Both the position numbers and the translations under genes were made by a program. 64,000 bases of DNA from Utricularia gibba. Its lineage: Eukaryota; Streptophyta; Magnoliopsida; Lamiales; Lentibulariaceae. This document shows positions 23,850 to 35,741 of the stretch, in pieces (positions within the stretch are counted from its first letter, which is position 1; each line of letters begins with the position of its first letter). The DNA is taken from NCBI GenBank assembly GCA_002189035.1, contig NEEC01000013.1, forward strand, positions 1,674,001 through 1,738,000. Reading direction: 5' to 3'. Under the pieces are notes generated by a model. The model did no database searches, had not been told where the DNA came from, and saw only the letters and a program-made list of their open reading frames with translations.

Positions 23850-24425
23850 CTTGTTACCCGAGCTGCTGCAATAAGAAAATGGGTTACATTTACTCAAGCC
23901 AACAATGGAAAAACCCAGTACATGAAGCTATAAATGGAAATCAAATTCGAAATATAGGTTCATCCCATCATTCTATCACATCCGACGCGAATCCTAAGAA
24001 AATACTGAATCATGGAAAGAAAAACTTAGAACCCCTACGATTGACACTACAGCAAAGAATCCGATTACAGCATAATCAGGCCTCAAGGAATGATCGCTCG
24101 CAGTATCCCGACCTTCTTCTACTCCCCTTATCGGCAACCAGATCCCACCAAGACAAATTTTTTTTTTTTACTCGCAATCCTGAGTTGTTATTATTTATTT
24201 TTTAAAAAATACGGAAAAATTGAAAATTGATTTTATACCGCAGAGTGTCTTGGTGAAGGAAGAAATCGCGGCCCAGTCCAGCGGGGAAACATCGACCCGG
24301 CGAAGCTCCGTAAAGGATGGGTTTCCCTCAATTTCTTGCCGCGGAGGCTCTCGAATGCGATTCGGCGTTGAACATGATATCAGGAGATCGCTGAAAGTAC
24401 CGGATCTTGCTGGGGAGGATGTTCT
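23850..24425. promoter_or_regulatory. Divergent promoter region, NCA1 / J-domain gene
   Basis: NCA1 and the J-domain gene are transcribed away from each other with 576 bases between start codons, part of which is NCA1 5' UTR and its leader intron. No TATA box is evident on either side. Since both products are chaperone-type proteins, shared control is possible but unproven. Confidence 0.45.
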
Positions 24426-26234
24426 ATGGCCATGAATAAAGCCTCAGGATTCGTTCCCGCGCTCAATTATCGAGAAAGTCTTTTTCGTGTTTCGACGTCT
24501 TTTTTTCACAGCACCCCTGTGTTAGAGCGCAGGAGACGCACCAATTGGGATTCTGTAAGTTTTGTTTGATGGGGGAGGATGTTGTACGTTGAGCTTCTTA
24601 CAGGCTTGCACAAACGAATAATGATACCTCATTTCTATCTTAGGCTCGAGTTATCTCTCGTTTCTATGATATTTGCTCTTGTTGCTTCTTGTCATTTCTC
24701 TATCTTCTGAGTTATCAAATAATGTGATTTCCCATATAACTTTGTTTCTGTTTTCCTGCAGGGGTCTTCTTTCAGGAGTTCCCCAAAGGTTGAACTTTCT
24801 TATCTTTTCTTTCAGCATCGATGATTGTTATCTAGTAGAATTCTTGCACTGTGTTTAAGCATTTTGGTTGCGGAATGTGTGCTGATAATTCATCAACAAA
24901 TGTGCAAATGAACCGAATCCTCTATACGGAGTAATTTACTGCCGGACAAGAGTCTTTTGTGATTCATAAAAAATGAGTTTTCTAGGCTATAACAAGTTTT
25001 TAGTCCACTATAACTCGCTGCAGTAAAGCTAAGTACGGTTTAATTCACTTCCCTGATGTTGGTCAAGGTTTTTTTTGTGTGATAATAGATTATCTCTGTT
25101 CCCCATTGTTGTGAAAAAGAGATGTCGCATATTATACCTTCAGCTACTCCTGATGGACTAAAGGGGTATCGTATTTTTTCAGAAGTTTAACAATTACTAT
25201 AAAAGGCTCAAAAACAAGACTTCTTTGCGTGATATTGGTGATTTTGCGGAGCAGTTATTTCAGGTATCTTCTACCGCGCCTTGTTCTCCATTTTGTAGCA
25301 ATACCAGATTCTCGTTCACAGGGTTTCCTCTGATATATTGTAAGCGTATTGTCATAGAATCAAAGGGGTTCATCAATGTTAAACTTGTTACTCTTTGCCT
25401 ATCCATGTTGTCAATGTAATTGTATGGTTTTTCTTTGATGGCTGTGAAGCAGAGATGGAAATCAGATAGCGATTTCTCTAACCACGAGCATTTCTGGTTT
25501 AGACCAAATTTCACTGAAGATGGTTATCGGCGAGAGAGGTTAAGAAACAAGACATCAGGAAACTCCCGAAGTAAGTTATCTGTTTTTCTTAAATCCAAGT
25601 AGAAAAGTTTTCAACTTTCTTTTTTGTTTATGATTCTCCAGGAACGTATGAGTTTTGCATGGAGGAAGAAGATGAGGATTTCAGCAATATTTTCCGTGCA
25701 GCTTTTAGAGGGAATCCATACATGTATTGGACCTTCACAGCAGGTGGTGAGGCTCGGTTCAGGAACTCTAATCGATATCATTCAAGATATGAGGAAGTGG
25801 ATGATTCCTCTGATGAATATGAAAAATCATCAACTCGAGATGTGAGTAGCTTTTCGTCATCCAATAGGCGTGCCCTGGGTCTAAACATATCAGGACCCTT
25901 AAACCTGGAAGATGTAAAAAATGCGTAAGATTTCTCTGTTTCCATTTTCTTTCTTCTCAGTAGGTGAATATGTTTTCAAATTCAAGCCTCAAATGCAATA
26001 CTTTCCATCCCAGATATCGAGTTTGTGCACTAAAATGGCATCCAGACCGGCACCAGGGTTCATCCAAGGTAACAAACTATAGGAGAGCTGTGTATTTTTA
26101 TTGTTTCTCATTATCAATATCCTAGTTTTCAAATTCGACTGTTTTTTGCGATACTGAAGGCTGCAGCTGAAGAGAAGTTCAAGGCTTGCAGTGCAGCATA
26201 TGAATCCTTATGTCAGGAATTGACATTGAGCTAG
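24426..26234 (+). CDS. J-protein with C-terminal J domain
   Basis: A likely Hsp70 co-chaperone. Seven exons: 24426-24554, 24762-24788, 25183-25263, 25453-25570, 25642-25924, 26014-26068, 26160-26234; phases agree and give 255 residues. The J domain is at the extreme C terminus (about 190-255), unlike classical N-terminal DnaJ. Its signature HPD sits in YRVCALKWHPDRHQG, followed by helix III AEEKFKACSAAYESL. The exon 5/6 junction falls just before this helix II. The N terminus is Arg/Ser-rich without acids up to residue 35 and ends RRRRTNWDS, resembling a mitochondrial or plastid presequence. A tandem pair of ATGs (24426 and 24432) is in frame; I took the first. The middle part (RWKSD...FRNSNRYHS) is plant-specific. 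The acceptor at 26158-26159 (GAAG) is weak but phase-correct. Confidence 0.85.
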
Positions 26235-26467
26235 TTCAACTGCTCAGTTTAATCTTTTAAACATTTACAAGAATAAACTGTACACTATTGAGATTTCTCC
26301 TTGAGTAGATCAGAATACTTTCCAAGAGTTTTCAAAAGATGATAAGCCTCACCTGAGCCTACTTTGCATTAACTATTAGCCGTGGTCATCACCTGCCTTG
26401 GTGATCACCATCGCCAATCACAAAAATCCAGCACATGGCTTACTGCTGATATACTTGCTGGATGGTT

Positions 26468-28271
26468 CTATTTCCTTTCGGACCATTCAAAATATTTTCT
26501 CTTGGCCTTCAAGGGACCTGCATCTTCATTTTCAGGACAACGTGCGCCAGGTTGCTCTGGCTTGACCAAGCCTCGATTCCTACACAACTTCAGTACTGGC
26601 GTCGCATCAAGTGGCGCTCCATGTGCCTTTTGGACGAAATCTGAATCTGCTTCTGCATGACTGGTTTCATTTCCTTGCATTCTGCAGGGCATTAGTTCTT
26701 CTCCCTCACAAACAGTAGACAGCATCAGCTGCATTTCAGTGATGTCCGAGAATTTACAGCAGAAACATGGAAGCTGGATCTTTGTAAGAACACTGTTTAT
26801 GTTCATGAATGTACCTTCCAATCTTTGAAGTCGCATCTGAACACGAAATGACAGTAACCCGCCTCCCCTGATCGAACTGCATTGGCAGTGGGAGCATTCT
26901 TTGGGGCTGGAAAACAACAGTTCCAGTTATGCTGAATCACCCATGCCCAGGGGATGCATAGATAACACTTACAAACTAGATGACGACCAGTTTCATCGAC
27001 TGAGACTTCAGCCCTCCCATCCTTTATGAGAAACGATAGTCCAAATAAGTTCTCCACCGTCTGTGAAAAGGAGATACGGTTCAGTATCAGATTTTCCAGC
27101 TTAACTCTGTGATTCTTCCTAAGGATACGGAACATCGTGGCCATGTTTTTATCTGTCTCTGTATTTGCCTTATTACAATGTTGGCCGAGCTGCAACATAA
27201 AGCAACTTAGATCAAAAACTACACCAACAAATTTTGTAGTTAAAAGGAAACGTACGTAGCCATCGCATGCACAAATTTTATCGGTGCTGAAACTTCTACC
27301 TCTTCAGGACGTGCACTTTTGGTTGCTTGTACATGCTTCCTATGGACCGCCATCTTCCGCTTCTTGATTTCACTGTTTATGGGACCAAGCCTGCAAAGAT
27401 GGATTTAGTTAAGTATGCTTCGATGCATAAACTAGATTAGAGACGCAGGAACTCATGTATAACTTGTAAGTTCCGAGTGTTACATTGTGCGACAACCAGG
27501 AGCATCCCTGAAAAGATCAGAGACTCTCTTTCTAATGCCAGTCCAGCTCACTGCAAATTCAGCTTGATGTTGGCCGCCACTTGATTCACAATGGGGCGGG
27601 AAATCCCTAAGAAGATGACTAACAAAATCCGCAGGGGTCAATCCTTCGTTGGTGTAAGACTTAAGAGACTCCACCAGTGTGCTTGCTATTTCATGCAGAG
27701 CTTCAGCATCTGCCACTTGCTCCTTAGGCGTGTTTACTGCGAAGAACGTGAAAGGAAGCGTAATTTAAACAAACCATGGTGGGAAGGACACTGACAGACC
27801 TCCACATGCTCATTTCTCAAGAAAAAAAAACAGGGCGATTTGAAGAAGGAGCGAACTCTCAACGTCAAAACACCACAGACTATGTACCCTGCTGATGCAT
27901 GTTGTCAACTTCTTCAATAATCGACCTGAACATAATGGAATCAACTAATGTATCATCCCTCTCATCTGCAATAACAAAAAAAAAACACCATTGTTTTCCA
28001 GTTGATTAATACTTTTCCATAGAAAAAAAAGCAGCTAGGCACATAACGTGTTCATATCTTCAAAGCCCAGATTGCACAGAATGAAAAAAGAAAGGGCTGC
28101 CATATCATTTGCTCCGAAAGGCAATCACTTACCAGATATTCGATTTTTAAATCTTAGATATTGAGAACGAAGAACCCCGCAGTCAACAGCATTCTCTCCC
28201 TTTTTCACGCGATCACCAATGACGGTTTTTCGTCCATCGCGTGCGCTATCGGTAAGCACCTCTTTCATCAT
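26468..28271 (-). CDS. NSE4: NSE4, kleisin subunit of the SMC5/6 complex
   Basis: The kleisin-type non-SMC element 4 bridges the SMC5/SMC6 heads and is needed for DNA repair, replication-stress tolerance and seed development. Seven minus-strand exons: 28271-28133, 27965-27888, 27736-27484, 27390-27252, 27189-26973, 26906-26815, 26728-26468, giving 392 residues. N-terminal kleisin part: LRSQYLRFKNRIS, then DERDD and FRSIIEEVDNMHQQ. The middle exon has VADAEALHEIASTLVESL. The C-terminal winged-helix block (Nse4_C) spans MFRILRKNHRVKLENLILNR, FSQTVENLFGLSFLIKDGR and GYCHFVFRCDFKDW. The start ATG 28271 follows an in-frame TGA. The junction of exons 4 and 5 is the weak point: the strong donor AC|GTACGT breaks the frame, so I used the next GT (GTTTCC). 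It converges on the J-domain gene with 233 bases between stops. Confidence 0.92.
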
Positions 28272-30645
28272 TCTCTTCCGACTGCTTCTTCTTTTGGTTC
28301 GATCAAAGATTCAGGGCTGAGGTATCGATCTTCCCCAGATACCAGGCGATTGAAGCTTAGAAGACGAAACGCATCATCGAAAGACGAAGCGGTACACAGG
28401 AAAATTGCTCTGTACGCTTCAAGTACCAAACGTCACGTAGAGGGAAGAAAGCGTTTAAATTCATCGATTATTCTTTTTAAATTCAAATTCGATTTTTTTC
28501 CTTATTTTAAAATATTTTACTCAATTATCTTTCCTAAAATTGATTTTTCAAGTTTATGATCCATAAAAATTAGAAAAAGAAATAATACTCTAATTGATAG
28601 TTTACAACATACTTTTTCTACAATTTAAATAATTATTTGATTATTTATGAAGCAGTAAATACATATTTCACAAATAAATAGCTTTATATTAAATAATTAT
28701 ATGATAGTAATATTAACAATTTCAAATTCTAGAACTTACACATAGGATGTGTGATAGTTGTGGCATTTAAGTATATTAAAAAATATTTTAACAGGAATAT
28801 GCAGATAAAATAAAGCTATATGGATAATATAAGATATATTTAGATGACAAAGTATAAATAGTATAACAATGTTTCATTTGTATGAAAATATAATTATCTT
28901 TTCATTATTTTTTAATTTTATATCAAATAAGCAATATAATGTAAAAAAGACAAATAAATCATGAAATACGTATCCTAAAATACATGAACACCCATTTTTT
29001 ATTCTAATATTTCATAAATTTTATTTTACTTAATAAACATGAAATTTCGATATACTTGTTAATATTTTTTATCTAATATCCCATATCAAAGACAACCATA
29101 AAACATAATGATAAGAAAATAAAAAATATTGATTGAATATATAAGAATATATTTCGTAGTTATCACTCATAGAAATTCAGTAGCTCTGATATCATGTTAA
29201 TTTGAAAAAAAGAACAAAGTTTACGTAATCAAAATTGTTTACATTTCATCTATTCGATAAGATTTACAAATACAAAAGAAATTAGCAAATATGATATAAT
29301 TTTGAGGAGTGTTCTGGAAAATTTTTAAATTTTATTTATATTTTTTAAAAATAAAAATAGTTTTGTTTTAGAACATTTTTATCAAAAACAATTTTAAAAT
29401 TATTAATACAAAAGTGCATTTTTTTCAATCAATTATCAAGATTTAATTACTCATCATGATAATATTAAACACTATGAAACACACCTTAATATATAAAACA
29501 AGCGTGCTCATTAAAAATTGCGATAGTCACCCCACAAGGTCGCATACGGTAGACAAGTATAAGACATCTATGTTTATGCGTATTAGTGCCTAATCCGGTG
29601 ATTAATGTAATTAAAATAATCGCATGTTGATGACCTACTAAATAATTAAAATAAATGCCACGTCTGCGTAATTAACTTCACGTACGACGCCAGCACCAGA
29701 AAGCTCTGCGTGATGCCTGACGCCAATCTTTTACCAAATTAATATTTGAATTAAAATATAAAAAAGAATTTTCTTTTTTTAAGTAATAATTTCACTTATT
29801 CCGAGTTCACTTCACTTGAAATTGTAATAAAAGTGTTTTTATTTAGCATTTAATTGGTCCAAGTTGAGTGGTGAAAAAGTTAATTAACCAATTAATTTTT
29901 TTTTAAAAAATGTAATAATGATTAATAGTTTAAAGCCCTAATTAATGGTCAATGTTTATTTAGGGTTGGCGACCCGGGGAGGTTTAATCCACGAGCTTTA
30001 GAGTTGACTTTCTTCTTTTTGGGAAATTTTCGTCTACGCCGGCGTTGCTGGACCAGCGTCATCATCCCCCACGTTACTTTATTTTTTTAATTCAGAAAAT
30101 ACAAAATCAAGTTTTTAATTTGATATCTTTAATGCATATTTTGACCTATTTATTGAGATTGATATTTCCTTTTGCTTTTATAAGAATATATTTTATTATT
30201 AATATTTAAATAAATATACATTATGACATTATTAATATCATCTTATTTTAGGGATAGAAATGGGCAAAAGCATATATGTAATAACACGTGCATGAGTCAT
30301 AAATGCTTTAGACAAGTAATTAAAAGGAGAAAACACAGGGCTGAACATGTAATTAATCCGCTAATGACCTTCTTAATGACGCTATGGTTACTTGCTTGTT
30401 TCAAATGTCCGTCCAATTAAAAAATAAAAATAAAAAATCCCACACGGGGGTTCCTTGGGTATCACCATGGACCCTACCGCACAGGATCATCCCACCATGT
30501 CAACTGAATTGTTTATATCTCCCTCCTCCTCATCTTCAACTCCTCCTCCAGCTTCTTCACGTAACAGAAGAAGACCCTGGAAACGGGGGAATCTTTTTCT
30601 GGATTAGTGATTATTCATTCCGTACTTGTATTTAGTCTCGGTTAA
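28272..30645. other. AT-rich intergenic DNA with possible retroelement trace
   Basis: No coding frame is supported. At 29185-29198 the word AGCTCTGATATCATG resembles the tRNA-iMet primer-binding complement GCTCTGATACCA with one mismatch, followed by TTAATTTG, as at the repeat family near 18 kb. About 29,940-30,060 is a less AT-rich island. The 300 bases before 30646 are the STOP1-like promoter and leader. Confidence 0.45.
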
Positions 30646-31860
30646 ATGATTTCCAGGGCTACGAGTTCTTGTTACTCATTGCCGATTCACGGCGGAGGAG
30701 ACGGAGGAGGAGGAGGAGGAATTCATGAGGTTCAGGATCTTTCGGAGACGAACTCGTCTTCTTTTCTATTTAATCTGTCGGTTTTGAAGGATAAAGTTCA
30801 TCAAATCCAGTCTTTTGCGAGTATATGGATGTCGCCGGAAAGCCCACAGACGGCGGTGGCGATACCCACCATGGCTACTTTGATTCAGGAGATCATCGTG
30901 ACCGCTTATTCTATGAAGTTTTCGTGCCAGCAGATGGCGATCGGCTCGCCGGCAGCCTTCGATTTGAATAATCAAAGGAGTAAGATGGTGGCGGAGATTG
31001 TCAACGCAGGAAGTAGAGGTGGCGGTGCAAGAGGGTTTCTTCCGGATCAGGTGAACTGAATACACGCACATACGCTGCACCCGGAGTTTGATGTTTGATA
31101 ATTTCTAGAGTTGCCTGAACATAGAAACATGTCTGGTTTGAGATCAGGTTGACGATCAGTGGAGTAGGAATCATCATGATCTGTACAATAACTCAAATGA
31201 GGATCTGGGCCGGAGAATCGAAGTTGGTTACCGGCGGGAGACGACGGAGAAGCGGGAAATAATCGACGGCTCAAACAATTTCGATATCGTCGAACTCGAC
31301 GCCGCCGATTTGCTAGCCAAATACACACACTACTGCCAAATCTGTGGCAAAGGATTCAAACGCGACGCCAATCTCCGTATGCATATGCGAGCCCACGGCG
31401 ACGAGTATAAATCAAGCGCTGCCCTGAGCAACCCGAAGAAGAATAACCCAAACTACGGCGGCGGCGAATCAACCTCCCCTCGAAACCACCGCGAAAGTAT
31501 TCGTGCCCACAGGAAGGCTGCAGGTGGAACAAAAACCACCCGAAATTCCAGCCCCTGAAATCCATGATCTGCGTGAAGAATCATTTCAAAAGAAGCCACT
31601 GCCCGAAAATGTACGTCTGCAAAAGGTGCAACCGGAAGCAGTTTTCTGTTCTTTCCGATTTGCGAACGCATGAGAAACACTGCGGGGATCTGAAATGGCA
31701 GTGCTCTTGTGGGACGACGTTTTCGCGGAAGGATAAACTTATGGGTCATCTTGCTTTGTTCGTCGGGCACTCGCCGGCCATCAATACGAGGACGGCGGCG
31801 GGGACCCAAAATTCAGCCCAATTAGGCCAAAATTCAAGTTTGGGTTTTGAGCCAGGGTAA
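30646..31860 (+). CDS. STOP1-like C2H2 zinc finger factor, frame broken once
   Basis: A homologue of STOP1/STOP2, the nuclear factors that switch on proton and aluminium tolerance genes such as ALMT1. Exons 30646-31050 and 31148-31860, with the junction DQ|VDDQWS in phase. The N terminus is Gly-rich and contains SLSV-type helices ([20 protein letters not shown]). Finger 1, [21 protein letters not shown], is a perfect C2H2 near residue 175. Finger 2 starts [20 protein letters not shown]. Further fingers are [21 protein letters not shown] and [20 protein letters not shown]. Between finger 1 and finger 2 (31446-31500) the frame shifts by minus one: finger 1 is in one frame and everything from KYSCP on in another. 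No intron can be fitted there. One extra A in the AAA at about 31495 would join them. Either a sequence error or a recently broken gene. Confidence 0.85.
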
Positions 31861-33052
31861 TTTCATTAATAATTCTCATAATCTGTAATTTCACTCCATT
31901 TTTACCGCGGTAACTCACACTGAAAGTAACCCATTTCAACAGTAAGAACAGGAAATTAATGAAAGGAAGAATTGCCTAAATGGCGAATACTTCCATCAAT
32001 AATCCAAAATAACATTATTAACGCCAAAAATATTAATATTCCTCATTATTTCAAGATTAAGTAGAATCGTATAAAATCGATTCCTATTATTTACAATATC
32101 AGTTTGATACGAAGGTATTAGTATGTTTAATTATACTAAAATTGGGCATATATACTTAATTATAACATTAAGTATATATAGATATTCTAAGAATATAAAT
32201 TTAAGTATATAATTGATATAGATATAATTAGCCCATCTTTTTCTATTTATGTATACCATTTATATATTCAAAAATATATATATAAACAGTATAGTCATAT
32301 AAGGTTTGAATACATATATTAATTAGGGGCTGTTTTATAAGATAATATGAAAGATTTATATCTAAATTTATATATATACCGTTGTTTGATTAGTTAATAT
32401 ACATCATTATATGATTATATTATTGACATACTCATTTTTTGAATATATGAGTGATATATACAAATAGAGGGGTACCTAATTATATGTATAACACTCATAT
32501 ATCCAAACTTTTATCATCACATATCAAATGTTATATAAAATTGAATATATATATATATACTTTATTATATTATAATTAAACATGTTAATACCTTTCTATC
32601 AAACGACTTTTTAATCAAATAGTGATTTTTATGTAAACTTGTATATAAATCTTCAATATTATAATATCAAACACTTTCGAAAATCAATCAAAATTGATCC
32701 TCATAGAATCATTATCTAATATTTCGATAAACATAGTTTCGATTATTTTTCAAAGATGGCAAGAATTAAACATCCTCGTTTTTCAAACAAATAGATCCAA
32801 TTATATGTCATACTCAAATAATGAGAATTAATTATGTACAAGTTATTAAATATTGGGACTAATTTTATCTACTACGTCGAATTTTGAAAACTACATATAT
32901 TCGATATACTAAATAGCGAAAATTAATTCTATTAATAGGAATTAAGTGTCATTTTTATAAACAAAGTTTTTTCTCAAAATTTACATTGATTTGCTTAAAA
33001 TTGATGCATCAATAATGGGGTGGGAGAGCGTTGATCACCTGCATGCGGATTG
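31861..33052. other. AT-rich intergenic DNA
   Basis: No gene seen. There are many short TA runs, including ATATATATATATA near 32545. It separates the STOP1-like gene from the convergent ATL gene. Confidence 0.6.
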
Positions 33053-33712
33053 TCAAAAGCTACTGGATCTTTTCAAGATGGGGGTCCGTTGTTCCAAATC
33101 AGAGCAACTGCTGACCCTCCTCACTCCATCCGGACCCCACTTGACCAACGGCTCTATCGTCACGGCCGTCGATTCGCGCGGTGCACCGAACCCAATTTGT
33201 CCCCTCGCCGCACCAGGACACGCCCCTCCACCCAGGCTGAACAGCTGGGCCGACCTGCAGAAGGGGCATGTCACGTGACATTTCAGCCACATGTCAAGAC
33301 ACGTCGGATGAAGCACGTGACCGCAGTAGGGGATCAGCTTCACGGTCTCCCTCTCCTCAAACTCGCTCAAACAAACCACGCACTCGCCGTCGCCGGAGTA
33401 CGGCACCAGCGGAAGCGATTTCAGGGCGGCGGGGTCGAGACCTCCTCCCTTGCGACAGTCCGGGATCGGACTGGCGTCGGCGGAGGTTCCGGACTCCGAC
33501 AAAACCACCCGATTGAAGAAGCGCAGGAGGACGCTCAAGAATCCCAGTAGGAAAATTGCGATGAAGAAGACGAGGATAGCGATGGCCGTCGCCGGTTGGA
33601 CGTACGGCGAAGCTGTGACGATGGCGGCGGTGGTGGGGTCACCGGGTTCGGAGGCGGAGGGGTATTGCTGTGGGCGAGGGAGTTGTAGGAGGAGCCTCCT
33701 ACCTGAGATCAT
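33053..33712 (-). CDS. ATL-family RING-H2 E3 ubiquitin ligase
   Basis: A membrane-anchored ubiquitin ligase of the ARABIDOPSIS TOXICOS EN LEVADURA type. It is intronless, as most ATLs are, with 219 residues. A hydrophobic segment (TAIAILVFFIAIFLLGFLSV) at about residues 41-60 is the N-terminal membrane anchor. The GLD box appears as GGLDPAALKSLPLVPY around 90-105. The RING-H2 follows: CVVC, then C-G-H-V-L-H-P-T-C, and CPFC, with the Pro before the second Cys pair and Trp (MWL) in the E2-contact position. All eight ligands are present (C3H2C3). The C terminus carries RRVSSCSDLEQRTPILKRSSSF, Ser-rich. Substrates are unknown. The coding DNA is GC-rich, and the antisense open frames over it are shadows. 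Confidence 0.94.
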   Translation of the reverse strand: MISGRRLLLQLPRPQQYPSASEPGDPTTAAIVTASPYVQPATAIAILVFFIAIFLLGFLSVLLRFFNRVVLSESGTSADASPIPDCRKGGGLDPAALKSLPLVPYSGDGECVVCLSEFEERETVKLIPYCGHVLHPTCLDMWLKCHVTCPFCRSAQLFSLGGGACPGAARGQIGFGAPRESTAVTIEPLVKWGPDGVRRVSSCSDLEQRTPILKRSSSF

Positions 33713-35741
33713 ATTGCCGCGGGCGCACCTTCAATTCAACTTCTGCTTCTCAGAAGAGGAAGATGGAGGAGGAGATAAGCTCAGCAATAAAAGGAAAATT
33801 TAGAGCAAAAAAAAAAAAAAACAGTCAGTATCTGACATTTTGACAACTTTTGACAAGGCAGTTTTGTCTTGGGAGGCTACCAAGTTTTAATAATATCTAA
33901 TAATAATTGAGCAGCCTCTTCAATGTTGTTTTTGATTTTGCAAGCATTTTCCCACGAGCAAAAAATGAAAAAAAAAACGTGGGTGGATTTGTCTTCAATA
34001 AGTTCGTTGGGTTTGGGCCCAATCATGATTTCGTGGTCACGAAGAAATAAGGATTTGGGTCCAGGCTGTACCCTGCATCGGTCCAAATGTTGGCCACCTG
34101 GACCAGCTCAAGCCCAAAAGTCCCACAGCCGTGGTCCGCGGATCCGCTTCCTGGGTCCGGACCGGGGACCCATGAAGTATTGCTGACTTCGGGCCGAACC
34201 CGTCTCCGACTCAAGTGTTACTGGGTCGGGTAGGCCCAGTGGATCCGAACCGGCCCGATTCACACCCAAAGTATTAAATAAGAAAAATCAATTATTTTTA
34301 ACGAATAATATCGTACAAAATGAGTGTAATTTATTACATTTTATACTACGTCTTATAATTGATGATGAAGCAACTCTCAACCAGGATGTTGAGTTTCAAA
34401 AAGGAATCTACGTACTTAACTCAAGAAAGTGTGTAGATAATTTAGATGAATTCCATTTTGTTTATGAATAAGATGAATAAATAATTTATATAAAATGACC
34501 TTTAATCTATCATGATATATTATTTCGAGAGAGAAGAATATAAATTTATGAAAATTAAATATTCAAAGTAAATAATATTATATAATGAGAAGTTAAGTTT
34601 TGCTGAAATTAATTTGATATGACAATAAAAACATAAAATTCAAATTCTATGTATTGAGTTCAAAATTATAATTTTTTTGTAAATGATATTTTTACCTTTT
34701 TTTAATAAAAATAATCATTTATAGAGAACGTATAGATATTTCAATTTTTTTATACTAATCATATTTTATAACTTATTTAATATAATTTATTATATAATAT
34801 TTTAAAATCCAATTTAATGCAACAGAGAACAAATTTTGGGGAATGCCCTGTAAAAATATTGCGGTACATTCCATTTGGTTGTCTGTGTATGCCGCAGATT
34901 CCGAAATGCTCAGAGACGGCAGGGATCTCGGGTCCAGTCCAGGGGCGCCTGCTTGTTTGCTGGGGGTTAGGTCCACGTCACGTGTTCGACCGACAAGAAG
35001 ACCCTCGACGCCTCTCCTTACTTTTGCGTTTCAAGCCTTGTGTGTGTGATTCGCCATGTCCCCTTGACTTGCTTCCCCCGCCATCGTGGCTGGCTTTACT
35101 TTAACGTTTTCCTGCAAATCACCAACTGGGTCTATTGGAGTTATTGGTGGGCCTGATCGTTAACTACAGAAATTTGTTTCAAGAAAATTTTAGAGGCATC
35201 TTGCTTCTGTGGTGAAGTTGATGGTTCTGTGAGCTGGGTTTCTTGTCCCTTTTTGGTGATTCTATAATTGAGACGACCCTATTTTTTTTGTCAGTATTGA
35301 TTACTGCGTTTAAAATGTTAGAACTGCGTTAGGTAGAAGCCATACTGTTTTAAGGGAAGTGATGAACGTTTCAGAAAGTTGAGTGTTTGTTTGTTTTTCT
35401 ATGACTATAATCAATCCTTAGCTGTTGGCTAGATTCTTCTTCTTTTTTTCCAATGTCGTTTCTTCGGTTTTTGGAAACTGTATCTTCATGGTGTACGTGG
35501 TAGGCGACCTGCAATTTGTTGGGTCTTGTTTGTTTTACCTGCTCCTTTATGAGTAGCTGAGCTGTATGAATAATTCCCCCAGCCTCTTTAATGTTTGGGC
35601 TGCCTGTAATGGCGATGGCGATCTGATGGTTCAAGAGAAAGGGACTTTTCTTTGAACGATTGGGAATATTTATGAGATTTGTGACTTTCATCTGCAGAAA
35701 CATTAAAACAGCCCGTCCTTTATTGAAAGCTCTGTCTGTTG
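33713..35741. other. Intergenic DNA and NPH3-gene leader
   Basis: A GC-richer island at 34,010-34,260 contains several site II-type words (TGGGCC/GGCCCA), suggesting a promoter element cluster. 34,270-34,810 is AT-rich. 34,820-35,740 is balanced and likely the promoter and spliced 5' UTR of the NPH3 gene; the acceptor CTGCAG at 35698 precedes the exon that holds its start codon. Confidence 0.45.

Noticed and set aside
28500-30640. Possible intact retrotransposon in the AT-rich block
   Set aside because: No reverse transcriptase, integrase or gag frame and no paired terminal repeats were seen; only a primer-site-like word remains.
33050-33550. A 166-codon plus-strand frame over the ATL gene
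   Set aside because: It is the antisense shadow of a GC-rich intronless gene whose minus-strand frame shows a complete RING-H2 and membrane anchor.
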